DNA from: Giesbergeria anulus | GTDB lineage: Bacteria > Pseudomonadota > Gammaproteobacteria > Burkholderiales > Burkholderiaceae_C | Length of the DNA stretch: 64,000 bases | Reading direction: 5' to 3' | NCBI RefSeq assembly: GCF_900111115.1 | Contig: NZ_FOGD01000002.1 | Location: forward strand, 434,001-498,000 | In this document: one piece after another, positions 1-8,613 of the stretch | Numbering within the stretch: position 1 is the first letter of the stretch | Layout of the letters: each line of letters begins with the position of its first letter | Translations under genes and position numbers: made by a program | Notes under the pieces: model-generated | The model's database searches: none | What the model was told of the DNA's origin: nothing | Seen by the model: the letters and a program-made list of their open reading frames with translations, nothing else

Positions 1-678
1 AGCAAAACGCTGCTCTTGCAACTGCGCCGCTGTGCCATCAAAGTTAATCACCAGTGGGTCTTGCTGTTGCACCGCTGCTGCACCGCCGCGCACCACGGTG
101 CTCGATTCAAAACGGAAGCTGCGCTGCATTTCTAGGCGCAAAGCAAAATTGATTTCGCGGCCATCGCTGGTATGCACCGTGCCCTCAGCGGCAAAGCGGG
201 TGCTTTCGGCTTCTTCATAAACTTCGGTTTTTTCATAAACCCAGCCTAGCCTTGCAGGTGCCTCTGGGGCTGGTGCTGCTGTGGTGTCGTCTGCCACGGC
301 AAAACGCACCCTGCCCTGACCGGCTGGCGCTTGGGCCGTGGGCGCATCGGCATCACCATAAATGCGGACGGTCTGGCCGGTAAGGCGCTCAATGAGATCG
401 CGCAAGGCCACCAAGCGCGGCGGCAACTGGGCATTGCGTTCTTCTTGCGAGCCAGAGACTGGATCGATTTCGGCGCTGGCATCAGGTGCAGGGCGGCGCG
501 GGCGCTGCATTACCGCTGGGGCTGGTGTAGCCACCAAGGGTTGCGCAGCGAGCGGCAAGTCTGGCAGGCGGGTAGCCACCGGCACACCGCTGCTGATGCG
601 CAACCGCTCGGTGCTGGTTTGGGATTGGCTGGCGCGGTGCTGCGCTTGCAACTGCACCTGCGAGGTTTGAATCTTCAT
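1..678 (-). CDS. Uncharacterised protein, 3' end cut off by the window edge
   Basis: The ATG at 678 is preceded by an AGAGGTG ribosome binding site seven bases upstream, and the frame stays open for 226 codons to base 1, so the gene runs out of the window. The N-terminal half is rich in Gln, Ala and Pro. After about residue 140 comes a more conserved-looking block with a GTVHTSDGREINF segment, a run of M-R/F-type beta-strand residues and DPLVINFDGTAAQL. I associate this pattern with a family of uncharacterised proteobacterial proteins that continue into Asp-rich, calcium-binding-like repeats, but that part is outside the window and the function is unknown. It is on the same strand as ftsY and lies 72 bases downstream of it. 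Confidence 0.7.
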   Translation of the reverse strand, partial: MKIQTSQVQLQAQHRASQSQTSTERLRISSGVPVATRLPDLPLAAQPLVATPAPAVMQRPRRPAPDASAEIDPVSGSQEERNAQLPPRLVALRDLIERLTGQTVRIYGDADAPTAQAPAGQGRVRFAVADDTTAAPAPEAPARLGWVYEKTEVYEEAESTRFAAEGTVHTSDGREINFALRLEMQRSFRFESSTVVRGGAAAVQQQDPLVINFDGTAAQLQEQRFA

Positions 679-750
679 AACCGGGCACCTCTGTGAAGGA
701 TATACCCAGTTATCGACGCAACATAATCAGCGCTTGAGCACTGTTACCTT

Positions 751-1896
751 TTAAGACAAGAGTGCTTGGGCAAACTCGCGGGCATTAAAGGTTTCTAGGT
801 CTTCTAGTTTTTCACCCACGCCAATAAAGTACACCGGCACCGGGCGCTCTTGGGCAATAGCTGCCAGCACACCGCCTTTGGCTGTGCCGTCGAGTTTGGT
901 CACGATCAAGCCGGTCAGTTGCAGCGCATCATCAAAGGCGCGCACTTGCGCTAGGGCGTTTTGGCCGGTGTTGCCATCAATCACCAACAGCACTTCGTGC
1001 GGGGCAGTGCCATCGGCCTTGGTCACTACGCGCTTGATTTTTTTCAGTTCTTCCATCAAGTGCAGTTGCGTGGGCAAGCGCCCAGCGGTATCGACCAGCA
1101 CTACATCTTTGCCACGGGCTTTACCAGCGGTGACAGCATCAAAGCTGACGGCGGCAGGGTCGCCACCTTCTTGGCTCACGATTTCGACCAAATTGCGGTC
1201 AGCCCACACGCCCAATTGCTCGCGCGCTGCGGCGCGGAAGGTATCGGCAGCGGCCAACAAGACGGAAGCGCCTTCTAGCGCCAAGTGCTTGGTCAGTTTG
1301 CCAATCGAGGTGGTTTTGCCTGCGCCATTGACGCCCGCCACCATGATGACGGTGGGGGTGTGCTGGCCGATCACCAGCGGTTTTTCTAGCGGTGTGAGCA
1401 GTTCGGTCAGGGCATCAGCCAACAGCGCTTTGACAGCGGCGGGGTCGGTGGTTTTGCTGTCTTTGACGCGGCGCTTGAGATCGTCTAGCAGCCATTGCGT
1501 GGCTTTGACGCCGGTGTCGGCCAGCAACAGGGCTTCTTCAAGCTCCTCGTAGAGGGCTTCGTCGATTTTGGTGCCGGTAAACACGGTGGCAATACTGCTG
1601 CCGGTTTTGCGCAACCCAGCCTTGAGCTTGTCCATCCAGCCTTGGCGTTCGGGCTTGGCGGTGGGTTCGGGGGCCGAGGTTAATGGCGATGCGGCTACCG
1701 GCAGCGTGCTGGCCTCTGGGGCTGGCTCTACGGCAGGGGCGGCGCTGGCTTTGTTGGCAAAGGGGTTGCGTAGCCAACTGCGTTTGGCTTCTGTGGCCTC
1801 AGCGGAGGGCACTGGCGGGGCAGAGGCGGGCGCAGCGGCAGCCTCAGGGGTGGGCACTACGGGTGCCGGGGGCTTTTTTTTGAAAAAACTGAACAT
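751..1896 (-). CDS. ftsY: Signal recognition particle receptor FtsY
   Basis: FtsY is the membrane-associated GTPase that docks SRP-bound ribosomes at the SecYEG translocon. The protein has 381 residues: a variable Ala/Pro/Glu-rich N-terminal tail of about 80 residues (the acidic A domain of the family, here rather Ala-rich), then the NG domain. The P-loop GVNGAGKTT lies near residue 190, DTAGR near 270 and TKLDGTAKGG near 332, all diagnostic of SRP GTPases; FtsY rather than Ffh is indicated by the absence of a Met-rich M domain and by the short C-terminal end. The ATG at 1896 opens MFSFFKKK, a typical FtsY start. It is divergent from the M16 peptidase gene pair, an arrangement common in Burkholderiales. 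Confidence 0.96.
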   Translation of the reverse strand: MFSFFKKKPPAPVVPTPEAAAAPASAPPVPSAEATEAKRSWLRNPFANKASAAPAVEPAPEASTLPVAASPLTSAPEPTAKPERQGWMDKLKAGLRKTGSSIATVFTGTKIDEALYEELEEALLLADTGVKATQWLLDDLKRRVKDSKTTDPAAVKALLADALTELLTPLEKPLVIGQHTPTVIMVAGVNGAGKTTSIGKLTKHLALEGASVLLAAADTFRAAAREQLGVWADRNLVEIVSQEGGDPAAVSFDAVTAGKARGKDVVLVDTAGRLPTQLHLMEELKKIKRVVTKADGTAPHEVLLVIDGNTGQNALAQVRAFDDALQLTGLIVTKLDGTAKGGVLAAIAQERPVPVYFIGVGEKLEDLETFNAREFAQALLS

Positions 1897-1950
1897 TGCG
1901 GGGTGATATGAGCCTGTGCGGTCGGGCGATAGTGGTGAACGGGCACCACT

Positions 1951-2112
1951 TTAGCGCCAAGCGATGATGCCACCGATGGTAGTGGCTTGGGCACGGCCTT
2001 TAAAGTCGGCCTCAATGTGCATTTTGCTCAACGATGAGAGACGCGTATGGTTGCCAGTGGCAAAAACAAGGTCAATCAAGGCAAGTGCAGCGGCCTCGGG
2101 TGCAGGGAACAT
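1951..2112 (-). CDS. Possible small protein or gene remnant, 53 residues, unknown
   Basis: A 53-codon frame on the minus strand fills the gap between ftsY and the M16 peptidase gene. It starts with ATG at 2112 and ends with TAA at 1951. The translation is coding-like in composition (Ala, Leu, Ile-rich start, then NHTRLSSLSKMHIEADFKGR and a hydrophobic GGIIAW tail). It could be a small gene, or the 3' end of a degraded larger gene, because no clear ribosome binding site was seen. I do not recognise the family. The frame overlaps only the 5' leader of the M16 gene, not its coding part. Confidence 0.3.
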   Translation of the reverse strand: MFPAPEAAALALIDLVFATGNHTRLSSLSKMHIEADFKGRAQATTIGGIIAWR

Positions 2113-2139
2113 TGCTTAGTTCTTAGAATCAAGCGATCC

Positions 2140-3594
2140 ATGAAACACGTCCTCCCCCTTTTCGGCCTCTTGGCCTGTTTTGCAGCCGGAGCACAAGATC
2201 CGGCCCCTACCCAGCCTGTGGCTTCTAACGCTACACCGGCAGCCCTGCCTACCAGCACCACAGCCAGCCCGGTACAGCAGTTCACCCTGCGCAACGGCAT
2301 GACGCTGATTGTGCAAGCCGACCGGCGCGCACCCACGGCGCTGCACATGGTCTGGCTACGCGTGGGCGCGATGGACGAAGTGGACGGCACCTCAGGCGTG
2401 GCCCATGTGTTAGAGCACATGATGTTCAAGGGCAGTGCCAAGGTAGCCCCCGGAGATTTCTCACGCCGCGTAGCGGCATTGGGTGGACAAGAGAACGCCT
2501 TTACCAGCCGCGATTACACCGGCTACTACCAGCAAATTCCATCGGACAAGCTGGCGGCAGTGATGCAACTAGAGGCCGACCGCTTTGCACACAACCAATG
2601 GCCCGATGCAGAATTTAAAAAAGAACTAGAGGTGGTGAAAGAGGAGCGCCGCCTGCGCACCGAAGACAAACCCCGCGCCCTGCTGATGGAGCAACTGTAT
2701 GCCACGGCTTTTAACGCATCCCCCTACCGGCGGCCCATCATTGGCTGGATGAGCGATTTGGACTCGCTCACCGCCAACGATGTGCGCCAATTCCACCGCC
2801 AATGGTATGTACCGGCCAACGCCGCTGTGGTGGTGGTGGGTGATGTCGATGTGCAGCAAGTGCGCCAACTGGCCGAAAAAACCTATGGCCGCATTGCGGC
2901 CCGTGCCGTGCCCACACGCAAGCCGCGCACCGAACCGGCGCAACAGGGCTTGCGCCGGGTAGAAGTCAAAGCCCCCGCCGAGCAAGGTTATGTGGCGCTG
3001 GGCTTTAAGGCCCCGGCATTGCGCCAATTAGACGCGCAAGCCATGACCGATGGCGACCGCGATGCCTTGGCGCTGATCGTGCTATCGGCGCTGCTCAGTG
3101 GCTACGATGGTGCCCGACTAGAGCGCGCCCTCAGCCAAGGGCCACAACGCGTTGCTGATGCTACCCACAGTGGCGCGGATGTCATGGGCCGAGGCCCCGG
3201 CTTGTTCGTGTTGCTGGGCGTGCCTAGCCAAGGCAAAACCGCACAACAGGTAGAAGACGCCTTGCGCGCCGAACTGGCCCGTGTGGCCCGCGATGGCGTC
3301 AACAGCGCCGAGCTAGAGCGCGTAAAAACACAATGGATGGCCAGCACCATCTACGAACGCGACTCACTGCAAAGCCGGGGGCAAGATGTAGGCAGCTCAT
3401 GGGTACAAGGCTTGCCACTGGATGCCGAAGACCGGCTACTGGCCTTGCTGGGCACCGTAACGCCCGCGCAGGTGCAAGCCGTGGCGCAACGCTATTTTGT
3501 CGATGAGCAACTCACCGTAGCTACCCTGATCCCGCAGCCGCTAGACACCCAGCGCAAACGCGCACCCGGCCCGGCCCTCAGCACCCGCCATTAA
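2140..3594 (+). CDS. Zinc-dependent M16 family (pitrilysin) peptidase, catalytic subunit
   Basis: The chosen ATG at 2140 gives a 484-residue protein with a signal peptide (MKHVLPLFGLLACFAAGAQ), while upstream in-frame starts would add 31 residues that spoil the signal. The inverted zinc motif HxxEH is present as H89-V-L-E-H93, followed about 75 residues later by the Glu-rich segment that supplies the third ligand. The rest is the usual pair of M16 alpha/beta domains. It is 18 bases upstream of a second M16 gene that lacks the zinc site, so the two probably form a heterodimeric periplasmic peptidase, as is known for bacterial M16B pairs. No substrate can be inferred. Confidence 0.9.
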   Translation: MKHVLPLFGLLACFAAGAQDPAPTQPVASNATPAALPTSTTASPVQQFTLRNGMTLIVQADRRAPTALHMVWLRVGAMDEVDGTSGVAHVLEHMMFKGSAKVAPGDFSRRVAALGGQENAFTSRDYTGYYQQIPSDKLAAVMQLEADRFAHNQWPDAEFKKELEVVKEERRLRTEDKPRALLMEQLYATAFNASPYRRPIIGWMSDLDSLTANDVRQFHRQWYVPANAAVVVVGDVDVQQVRQLAEKTYGRIAARAVPTRKPRTEPAQQGLRRVEVKAPAEQGYVALGFKAPALRQLDAQAMTDGDRDALALIVLSALLSGYDGARLERALSQGPQRVADATHSGADVMGRGPGLFVLLGVPSQGKTAQQVEDALRAELARVARDGVNSAELERVKTQWMASTIYERDSLQSRGQDVGSSWVQGLPLDAEDRLLALLGTVTPAQVQAVAQRYFVDEQLTVATLIPQPLDTQRKRAPGPALSTRH

Positions 3595-3612
3595 CGCTGC
3601 ACCAAAACCCCT

Positions 3613-4962
3613 ATGTTGATCTTCAAAAAATATATCGCCCGCACCTGTGTGCTGGGCGCTGGCTTGGTTTTGTCGGTGCAATCTGCTTGGGCACTCATCC
3701 CCATACAGCACTGGCAACAGGCCAATGGTGCCCAAGTCTGGTTGGTAGAAAGCCCCGCCATTCCGATGGTGGATGTGCAAATCCATTTTGATGCGGGTGG
3801 GCGGCGCGACCCTGCCGATCAGTCCGGGCTGGCTCAAGCAGTTGCGGGTATGGTAAGTAAAGGCGTGCGCGCCGTGGGCGAAGCCCCAGCCTTGGACGAA
3901 AACGCCTTGGGTGAGGCTTGGGCCGATTTGGGGGCCAGCCTGAACATCAGCGCCAGCGAAGACGCCTTAGCCTTCGGCCTGCGCTCTTTGACCCGCCCCG
4001 AACTACTGAACAAAGCGGCGCAGCTAGCAGCACGCCAACTGGCCGAGCCCGCTTGGCCGCAAGACATCTGGCAGCGCGAACGCCAGCGCTGGGGCGCAGC
4101 CCTGCGCGAGGCCCGCACCCGCCCCGGCACAGTGGCCCACGAAACGTTTGAGCAAGCCGTCTATGGCAACCACCCCTACGGCTACCGCGTGACAGATGAC
4201 ACGCTAGCGCGTATCGACGTGGCCGATATGGCGCAATTCCACAGCCGCTACTTGCAAGCCTGCAGCGCCCGCGTGCATATCGTCGGAGCCCTGACCAAGC
4301 CCCAAGCCGAAACACTGGTGCAGACTTTGCTGGCCCGCCTGCCCGCGCCAGCCCAATGCGACCCCCTGCCTGCCGTGGCGGAAGTTACGCCACTGACCAC
4401 ACCCACGCAGCAAAACATTGCCTTTACCTCGGCCCAAGCCCATGTGTTGATCGGTCAACCCGGCTTTCCCCGGAGCGACCCCGACTTTTTGGCACTGCTG
4501 GTGGGCAACCACATTTTGGGCGGCGGCGGTTTTGTCTCGCGGCTGATGGAAGAGGTGCGCGAAAAGCGCGGCCTGAGCTACAGCGTCTATAGCCAATTTG
4601 CCCCCAGCCTGCACGCCGGTGCCTTCACCATCGCCCTGCAAACACGCCCAGACCAAGCCGACCAAGCCTTGCAAGTAGCACGCCAAGTGCTGGCCCGCTT
4701 TGTGGCCCAAGGCCCTACGCCCGCCGAATTGCGCGCCGCCAAAGACAACCTGATTGGTGGCTTTGCCCTGCGCATCGACAGCAACCAAAAACTGCTAGGC
4801 AATGTAGTCAACATTGCTACCCACGGCTTGCCACTGGACTACCTAGAGCACTGGCGCGAGCGCGTGCAAGCCATCACCATCACTGACATTAAGGCCGCTA
4901 TGCAACGTAAATTACAACCAGAGCGCATGGCTACGGTCATCGTGGGAGGCCAGCAGCCATGA
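3613..4962 (+). CDS. M16 family peptidase-like protein, non-catalytic partner
   Basis: This 449-residue protein has the M16 two-domain layout and an N-terminal signal sequence ending near AWA, so it is exported like its upstream neighbour. Where the zinc motif should be (around residue 75) the sequence is GLAQAVAGM, with no HxxEH. The C-terminal half has the conserved KRGLSYSVYS segment near residue 320, the Arg/Tyr pair that non-catalytic M16 subunits contribute to substrate binding. It therefore looks like the regulatory half of a heterodimer. The last codons overlap rsmD by four bases (ATGA), indicating one transcript and translational coupling. Confidence 0.88.
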   Translation: MLIFKKYIARTCVLGAGLVLSVQSAWALIPIQHWQQANGAQVWLVESPAIPMVDVQIHFDAGGRRDPADQSGLAQAVAGMVSKGVRAVGEAPALDENALGEAWADLGASLNISASEDALAFGLRSLTRPELLNKAAQLAARQLAEPAWPQDIWQRERQRWGAALREARTRPGTVAHETFEQAVYGNHPYGYRVTDDTLARIDVADMAQFHSRYLQACSARVHIVGALTKPQAETLVQTLLARLPAPAQCDPLPAVAEVTPLTTPTQQNIAFTSAQAHVLIGQPGFPRSDPDFLALLVGNHILGGGGFVSRLMEEVREKRGLSYSVYSQFAPSLHAGAFTIALQTRPDQADQALQVARQVLARFVAQGPTPAELRAAKDNLIGGFALRIDSNQKLLGNVVNIATHGLPLDYLEHWRERVQAITITDIKAAMQRKLQPERMATVIVGGQQP

Positions 4963-5636
4963 GCCGCCGCCGCCTCACCCCCGCACAGGCGCAAGCCGCC
5001 CTGCGCGCCCCCGCCCCAGCACCTGCCGCCCCCACCAGCAAAACCGTGCCTGCACCCCGTAGCAAACCTGCCCCCGCCGGAGCCGGTGAAGTGCGCATCA
5101 TTGGCGGCCAATGGCGACGCACTCGGCTGCCGGTAGCCACCAAGCCCGGTTTGCGCCCTACGCCCGACCGGGTGCGCGAAACCCTGTTTAACTGGCTAGG
5201 CCAAGATCTGAGCGGCTGGCGCTGTTTGGATGCCTTTGCAGGCACCGGCGCGCTGGGGCTAGAGGCTGCCTCACGCGGAGCCTCCAGCGTACAACTGATT
5301 GAGCAAGACGCCGCCTTGGTGGCCCAGCTCCAAATTCTGTGCCAACGCCTACAAGCCAGCACAGTGCAAGTGCGCCGGGGCGATGGCGTGGCCCAACTGC
5401 GGCAATGCCCACCCGCCAGCCTCGATCTGGTGCTGATCGACCCCCCCTTTGACAGCGACCTGTTCCAGCCCGCCCTGCAAGCCGCCGTAGCCACCTTGGC
5501 ACCCCAAGGTTTTATTTACTTAGAGGCCCCCACCGCTTGGAGCGATGCCGCCCTAGAGCCGCTGGGCTTGGCGCTGCACCGGCACCTGCGCGCCGGGGCC
5601 GTCCATGCCCATTTGCTGGTACTGCGCCAGCCATAA
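4959..5636 (+). CDS. rsmD: 16S rRNA (guanine(966)-N(2))-methyltransferase RsmD
   Basis: RsmD methylates G966 of 16S rRNA using S-adenosylmethionine. The 225-residue protein has a 40-residue Ala/Pro-rich tail, then the family start VRIIGGQWRRTRL, the RPTPDRVRETLFNWL block, the SAM-binding DAFAGTGALGLEA near residue 90 and the catalytic DPPF near residue 161. The ATG at 4959 overlaps the stop of the preceding M16 gene (ATGA) and has GGGAGG about nine bases upstream. The Ala/Pro-rich extension is longer than in most RsmD proteins, and I saw no better internal start. coaD follows after 26 bases, the usual rsmD-coaD pairing. Confidence 0.95.
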   Translation: MSRRRLTPAQAQAALRAPAPAPAAPTSKTVPAPRSKPAPAGAGEVRIIGGQWRRTRLPVATKPGLRPTPDRVRETLFNWLGQDLSGWRCLDAFAGTGALGLEAASRGASSVQLIEQDAALVAQLQILCQRLQASTVQVRRGDGVAQLRQCPPASLDLVLIDPPFDSDLFQPALQAAVATLAPQGFIYLEAPTAWSDAALEPLGLALHRHLRAGAVHAHLLVLRQP

Positions 5637-5662
5637 ACCACCCCATCACCGGAGACACCTCT

Positions 5663-6163
5663 ATGGCAAACGACATTCTGGCTATTTACCCCGGCACTTT
5701 TGACCCCATCACCTTGGGCCACGAAGATATGCTGCACCGCGCCGCCCGCCTGTTTGGCCGCGTCACAGTGGCGGTGGCTATCGCACACCACAAAAAAACC
5801 ATGTTCACGCTAGACGAGCGCCTGCACATGGTGCGCGAGGCTGTCAAAGACTACCCCCACATCCAAGTCGAACCCTTTGAAGGGCTAGTCACAGAGTTTG
5901 CCGCCGCCAGTGGCGCGCAAGTCATGGTGCGCGGCCTGCGTTCGGGCACTGATTTTGATTATGAATTTCAACTCGCGGGCATGAACAGCGCCCTGCGCCC
6001 TGAAATAGAAAGCGTGTTTTTAACCCCCAGCACCCCCTACCAGCACATCAGCAGCACTTTGGTGCGCGAGATTGCCATGCTGCGCGGCGCTGTGGCGCAG
6101 TTTGTCTCGCCCGCTGTGCATGAGCAGTTGCTGCGCAAGCTCAACCCAGCAGCCAACGCATAA
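5663..6163 (+). CDS. coaD: Phosphopantetheine adenylyltransferase CoaD
   Basis: CoaD transfers AMP to 4'-phosphopantetheine, the penultimate step of coenzyme A synthesis. The ATG at 5663 has GGAG eight bases upstream and gives 166 residues, the normal family length. The nucleotidyltransferase motif PGTFDPITLGH starts near residue 9, the RGLRSGTDFDYE block is in the middle and the ISSTLVRE signature is near residue 129. The gene closes the M16-M16-rsmD-coaD operon. Together with panB, panC and panD elsewhere in this window it covers much of the route from aspartate and ketoisovalerate to CoA. Confidence 0.97.
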   Translation: MANDILAIYPGTFDPITLGHEDMLHRAARLFGRVTVAVAIAHHKKTMFTLDERLHMVREAVKDYPHIQVEPFEGLVTEFAAASGAQVMVRGLRSGTDFDYEFQLAGMNSALRPEIESVFLTPSTPYQHISSTLVREIAMLRGAVAQFVSPAVHEQLLRKLNPAANA

Positions 6164-6180
6164 ACTCCAAAATCGGGTGA

Positions 6181-6303
6181 CTAGTGCTGGTTCTCGTGCA
6201 CGCTCATGAAGGCATCGACCACCTCAGGCACCAACTGGCTGCCGCGCCCTTGTTGGATTTCATGGGTTGTTGCAATACCTTGCAAAATTTGAGATGACAC
6301 CGG
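6181..6303 (-). pseudogene. Remnant of an HD-GYP-type phosphodiesterase/response regulator, C-terminal end
   Basis: Directly after the moeB stop and in the same frame, the minus strand reads ILQGIATTHEIQQGRGSQLV followed by PEVVDAFMSVHENQH and a stop at 6181. The pattern of a Gly-Arg-Gly followed by P-x-V-V-D-A-F is what the last helices of HD-GYP domains look like. There is no start codon and no HD or GYP motif, so only about 35 codons of a former gene remain. The gene probably once lay downstream of moeB and was deleted or replaced. The match is by eye only. Confidence 0.5.
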
Positions 6304-7056
6304 CTAAGTCGCGCTTGCGCACACTTCGCACTCTGGGTTGTGCGGCACCCTGAGGCTGCGCCACTGCATAGAGCGGGCATCGAGCATGAGCAACCGCCCC
6401 GCCAGCGAGGAGCCAGTGGCACACAGCAGCTTGAGGGCTTCGGCGGCCTGCATGGCCCCGATAATCCCTACCAAGGGTGCCAGCACCCCCATCGTGGCAC
6501 AACGCAGGTCTTCAAATTGGGCATCAGGGGCAAACAGGCAGGCATAGCAGGGCGATGCCGCTTGGCGCGGATCCACTACGGTAATCTGCCCCTCCCACCG
6601 GCTGGCAGCCCCTGCCACCAAGGGTACGCGCTGGCGCACACAGGCAGCATTGATGGCATGGCGGGTGGCGTAGTTGTCACTGCAATCGAGCACTACGCTG
6701 GCTTGGCCTACCAGCTGGGCCAGCAAGGCTGCATCAGCACGGGCCTGCACCGCAGTAACCTGCACCTGCGGATTGACCTCGTGCAGCGCCTGCGCCATCG
6801 ACTCCACTTTGGGCAGGCCTACCCGCGCCGTGGTGTGGGCAATCTGGCGCTGTAAGTTGGTCAGCTCTACGGTATCGTCATCGACGAGCGTGATGTGCCC
6901 CACCCCTGCTGAGGCCAAATACAGTGCTGCCGGTGAGCCTAGGCCCCCGGCACCGATCACCAGCGCATGGGCAGCCAAGAGCTGCTGCTGGCCCTCTATG
7001 CCCAAACCATCGAGCAGAATGTGGCGCGAGTAGCGCAACAGCTGCTCATCGGTCAT
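6304..7056 (-). CDS. moeB: Molybdopterin-synthase adenylyltransferase MoeB (HesA/MoeB/ThiF family)
   Basis: This E1-like enzyme adenylates the C-terminal glycine of a small sulfur carrier (MoaD, possibly ThiS) so that it can be thiocarboxylated. The 250-residue protein has the nucleotide-binding GAGGLGSPAALYLA near residue 37, the DDDTVELTNLQRQ block, and two zinc-type Cys pairs (CYAC and CEVC near the C-terminus), matching MoeB length and layout. No rhodanese domain is fused to it. Its ATG overlaps the ctpA stop (ATGA), so it is translated from the gpmA-ctpA-moeB strand. ThiF is the main alternative name and cannot be excluded without thi or moa genes nearby. Confidence 0.88.
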   Translation of the reverse strand: MTDEQLLRYSRHILLDGLGIEGQQQLLAAHALVIGAGGLGSPAALYLASAGVGHITLVDDDTVELTNLQRQIAHTTARVGLPKVESMAQALHEVNPQVQVTAVQARADAALLAQLVGQASVVLDCSDNYATRHAINAACVRQRVPLVAGAASRWEGQITVVDPRQAASPCYACLFAPDAQFEDLRCATMGVLAPLVGIIGAMQAAEALKLLCATGSSLAGRLLMLDARSMQWRSLRVPHNPECEVCASAT

Positions 7057-8492
7057 GGCGTTTCTTTTTTCTCGTCCTTGCGCTCGCTTTGCGTTTTGCT
7101 CACCAGCACCGGCTGGCCGCGCAGTTGCTTAATCGCTTGCAACAGTTGGAAGTCTTTCTCGGAGCCAAATTCAGGCAGTTTGCGCTCGGTCAGTGGCTTT
7201 TTGGCTTCTTCTTCGAGGCGCTTGCGCGCTTCCTCGCGGGCCTGTTCGCGGACTTCGTCTTTTTTCTCAGCAGTTTGGCCGTTGCCTAGGTGTTTTTCGA
7301 GGTCAGCCTCGCGGGTACGCAGCGCGGCAAACAAGTCGCCCTCGGCGGTTTCGTCGAGCATGACATCGGGCACGATACCCTTGGCTTGGATGGCTTTGCC
7401 GCTGGGCGTGTAGTAGCGCGCCGTGGTCAGCTTGATGCCGGTATCCGGCCCCAAGGGGCGCACGGTTTGCACCGAGCCTTTGCCAAAGGTTTGGCTGCCC
7501 ATGACGGTGGCACGTTTGTAGTCTTGCAGCGCACCGGCCACGATCTCACTGGCCGAGGCCGAGCCTTCGTTCACCAGCACCACCAGCGGCACGGTTTTCA
7601 GAGCCACCGGCAGGCGCTTGAGCGGATCACCACTGCCCCGACGCGCATAAAACTCAGGCGATGCCTTGTAAATGGCCTTGCTCTCGGCCAGTTGGCCGTT
7701 GGTAGAGACCACCGTGACATCCGAAGGCAAGAAAGCTGCCGACACCGCCACCGCTGCATCGAGCAAGCCACCAGGGTCATTGCGCAGGTCGAGCACCAAG
7801 CCCTTGAGGTGCGGGTCTTGCTTATACAACTCTTCGATTTTGCGCACAAAATCATCGACGGTGCGCTCTTGGAACTGGCTCAGGCGAATCCAGCCGTAGC
7901 CGGGTTCGATCATTTTGGCTTTGACCGATTGGGTCTTGATTTCTTCGCGGGTGATAGTCACCGGGAAGGTACGGGCCTCGTCTTTGCGCAAAATCATTAG
8001 CGTGACTTTGGTGCGTGGCTCGCCGCGCATTTTTTTCACGGCATCGCTCAGGGACAAACCCTTGACGGCGGTGTCATCAATTTTGGTAATCAGGTCGTTG
8101 GTTTTGAGGCCAGCGCGAAAAGCGGGCGAGCCTTCAATGGGCGAGACCACCTTGATGAGGCCGTCTTCTTGGGTGATTTCAATGCCCACACCGACAAACT
8201 TGCCCGTGGTGCCTTCGCGAAATTCAGCGAACGATTTTTTATCGAAATACTGTGAATGCGGATCAAGGCTGGCCACCATGCCAGCGATGGCATCGGTAAT
8301 GAGCTTTTTATCGTCCACTGGCTCGACATAGTCGGTCTTGACCAAGCCAAAGACAGCGGACAGTTGCTGAATTTCTTCCAGTGGCAGCGGCGACATGGCA
8401 CCGCGCGCCATGGTTTGTAGCGACACCGTGGTCAGCGCCCCGGCGACCACGCCTATCGACACCCACCCTGCAATTTTGAGTTTGTGGCCCAT
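7053..8492 (-). CDS. S41 family carboxyl-terminal processing peptidase (CtpA-like)
   Basis: A periplasmic, membrane-anchored serine peptidase that trims C-termini of envelope proteins. The ATG at 8492 was chosen because an AAAGGTG site lies six bases upstream; a start at 8519 has no properly spaced site. The 479-residue protein begins with a signal anchor (about residues 5-28), then a tail-binding segment, a PDZ domain (GVGIEITQEDGL through LSDAVKKMRGE), and the S41 catalytic core with the Ser of GSASASE near residue 314 and the Lys of GKGSVQT about 25 residues later. The C-terminal 60 residues are charged Lys/Glu-rich. It overlaps moeB by four bases. Confidence 0.94.
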   Translation of the reverse strand: MGHKLKIAGWVSIGVVAGALTTVSLQTMARGAMSPLPLEEIQQLSAVFGLVKTDYVEPVDDKKLITDAIAGMVASLDPHSQYFDKKSFAEFREGTTGKFVGVGIEITQEDGLIKVVSPIEGSPAFRAGLKTNDLITKIDDTAVKGLSLSDAVKKMRGEPRTKVTLMILRKDEARTFPVTITREEIKTQSVKAKMIEPGYGWIRLSQFQERTVDDFVRKIEELYKQDPHLKGLVLDLRNDPGGLLDAAVAVSAAFLPSDVTVVSTNGQLAESKAIYKASPEFYARRGSGDPLKRLPVALKTVPLVVLVNEGSASASEIVAGALQDYKRATVMGSQTFGKGSVQTVRPLGPDTGIKLTTARYYTPSGKAIQAKGIVPDVMLDETAEGDLFAALRTREADLEKHLGNGQTAEKKDEVREQAREEARKRLEEEAKKPLTERKLPEFGSEKDFQLLQAIKQLRGQPVLVSKTQSERKDEKKETP

Positions 8493-8613
8493 AGAACACA
8501 CCTTTACCGTTTCAATCATTCCCTTGGAGGGGCCGCGCCTGCACCAGTTCCCGGTGCAGACACTTTACTTATATGCTTTGTGGATGGAGCCGCTGCGAAA
8601 GCAACCAGTTTTT

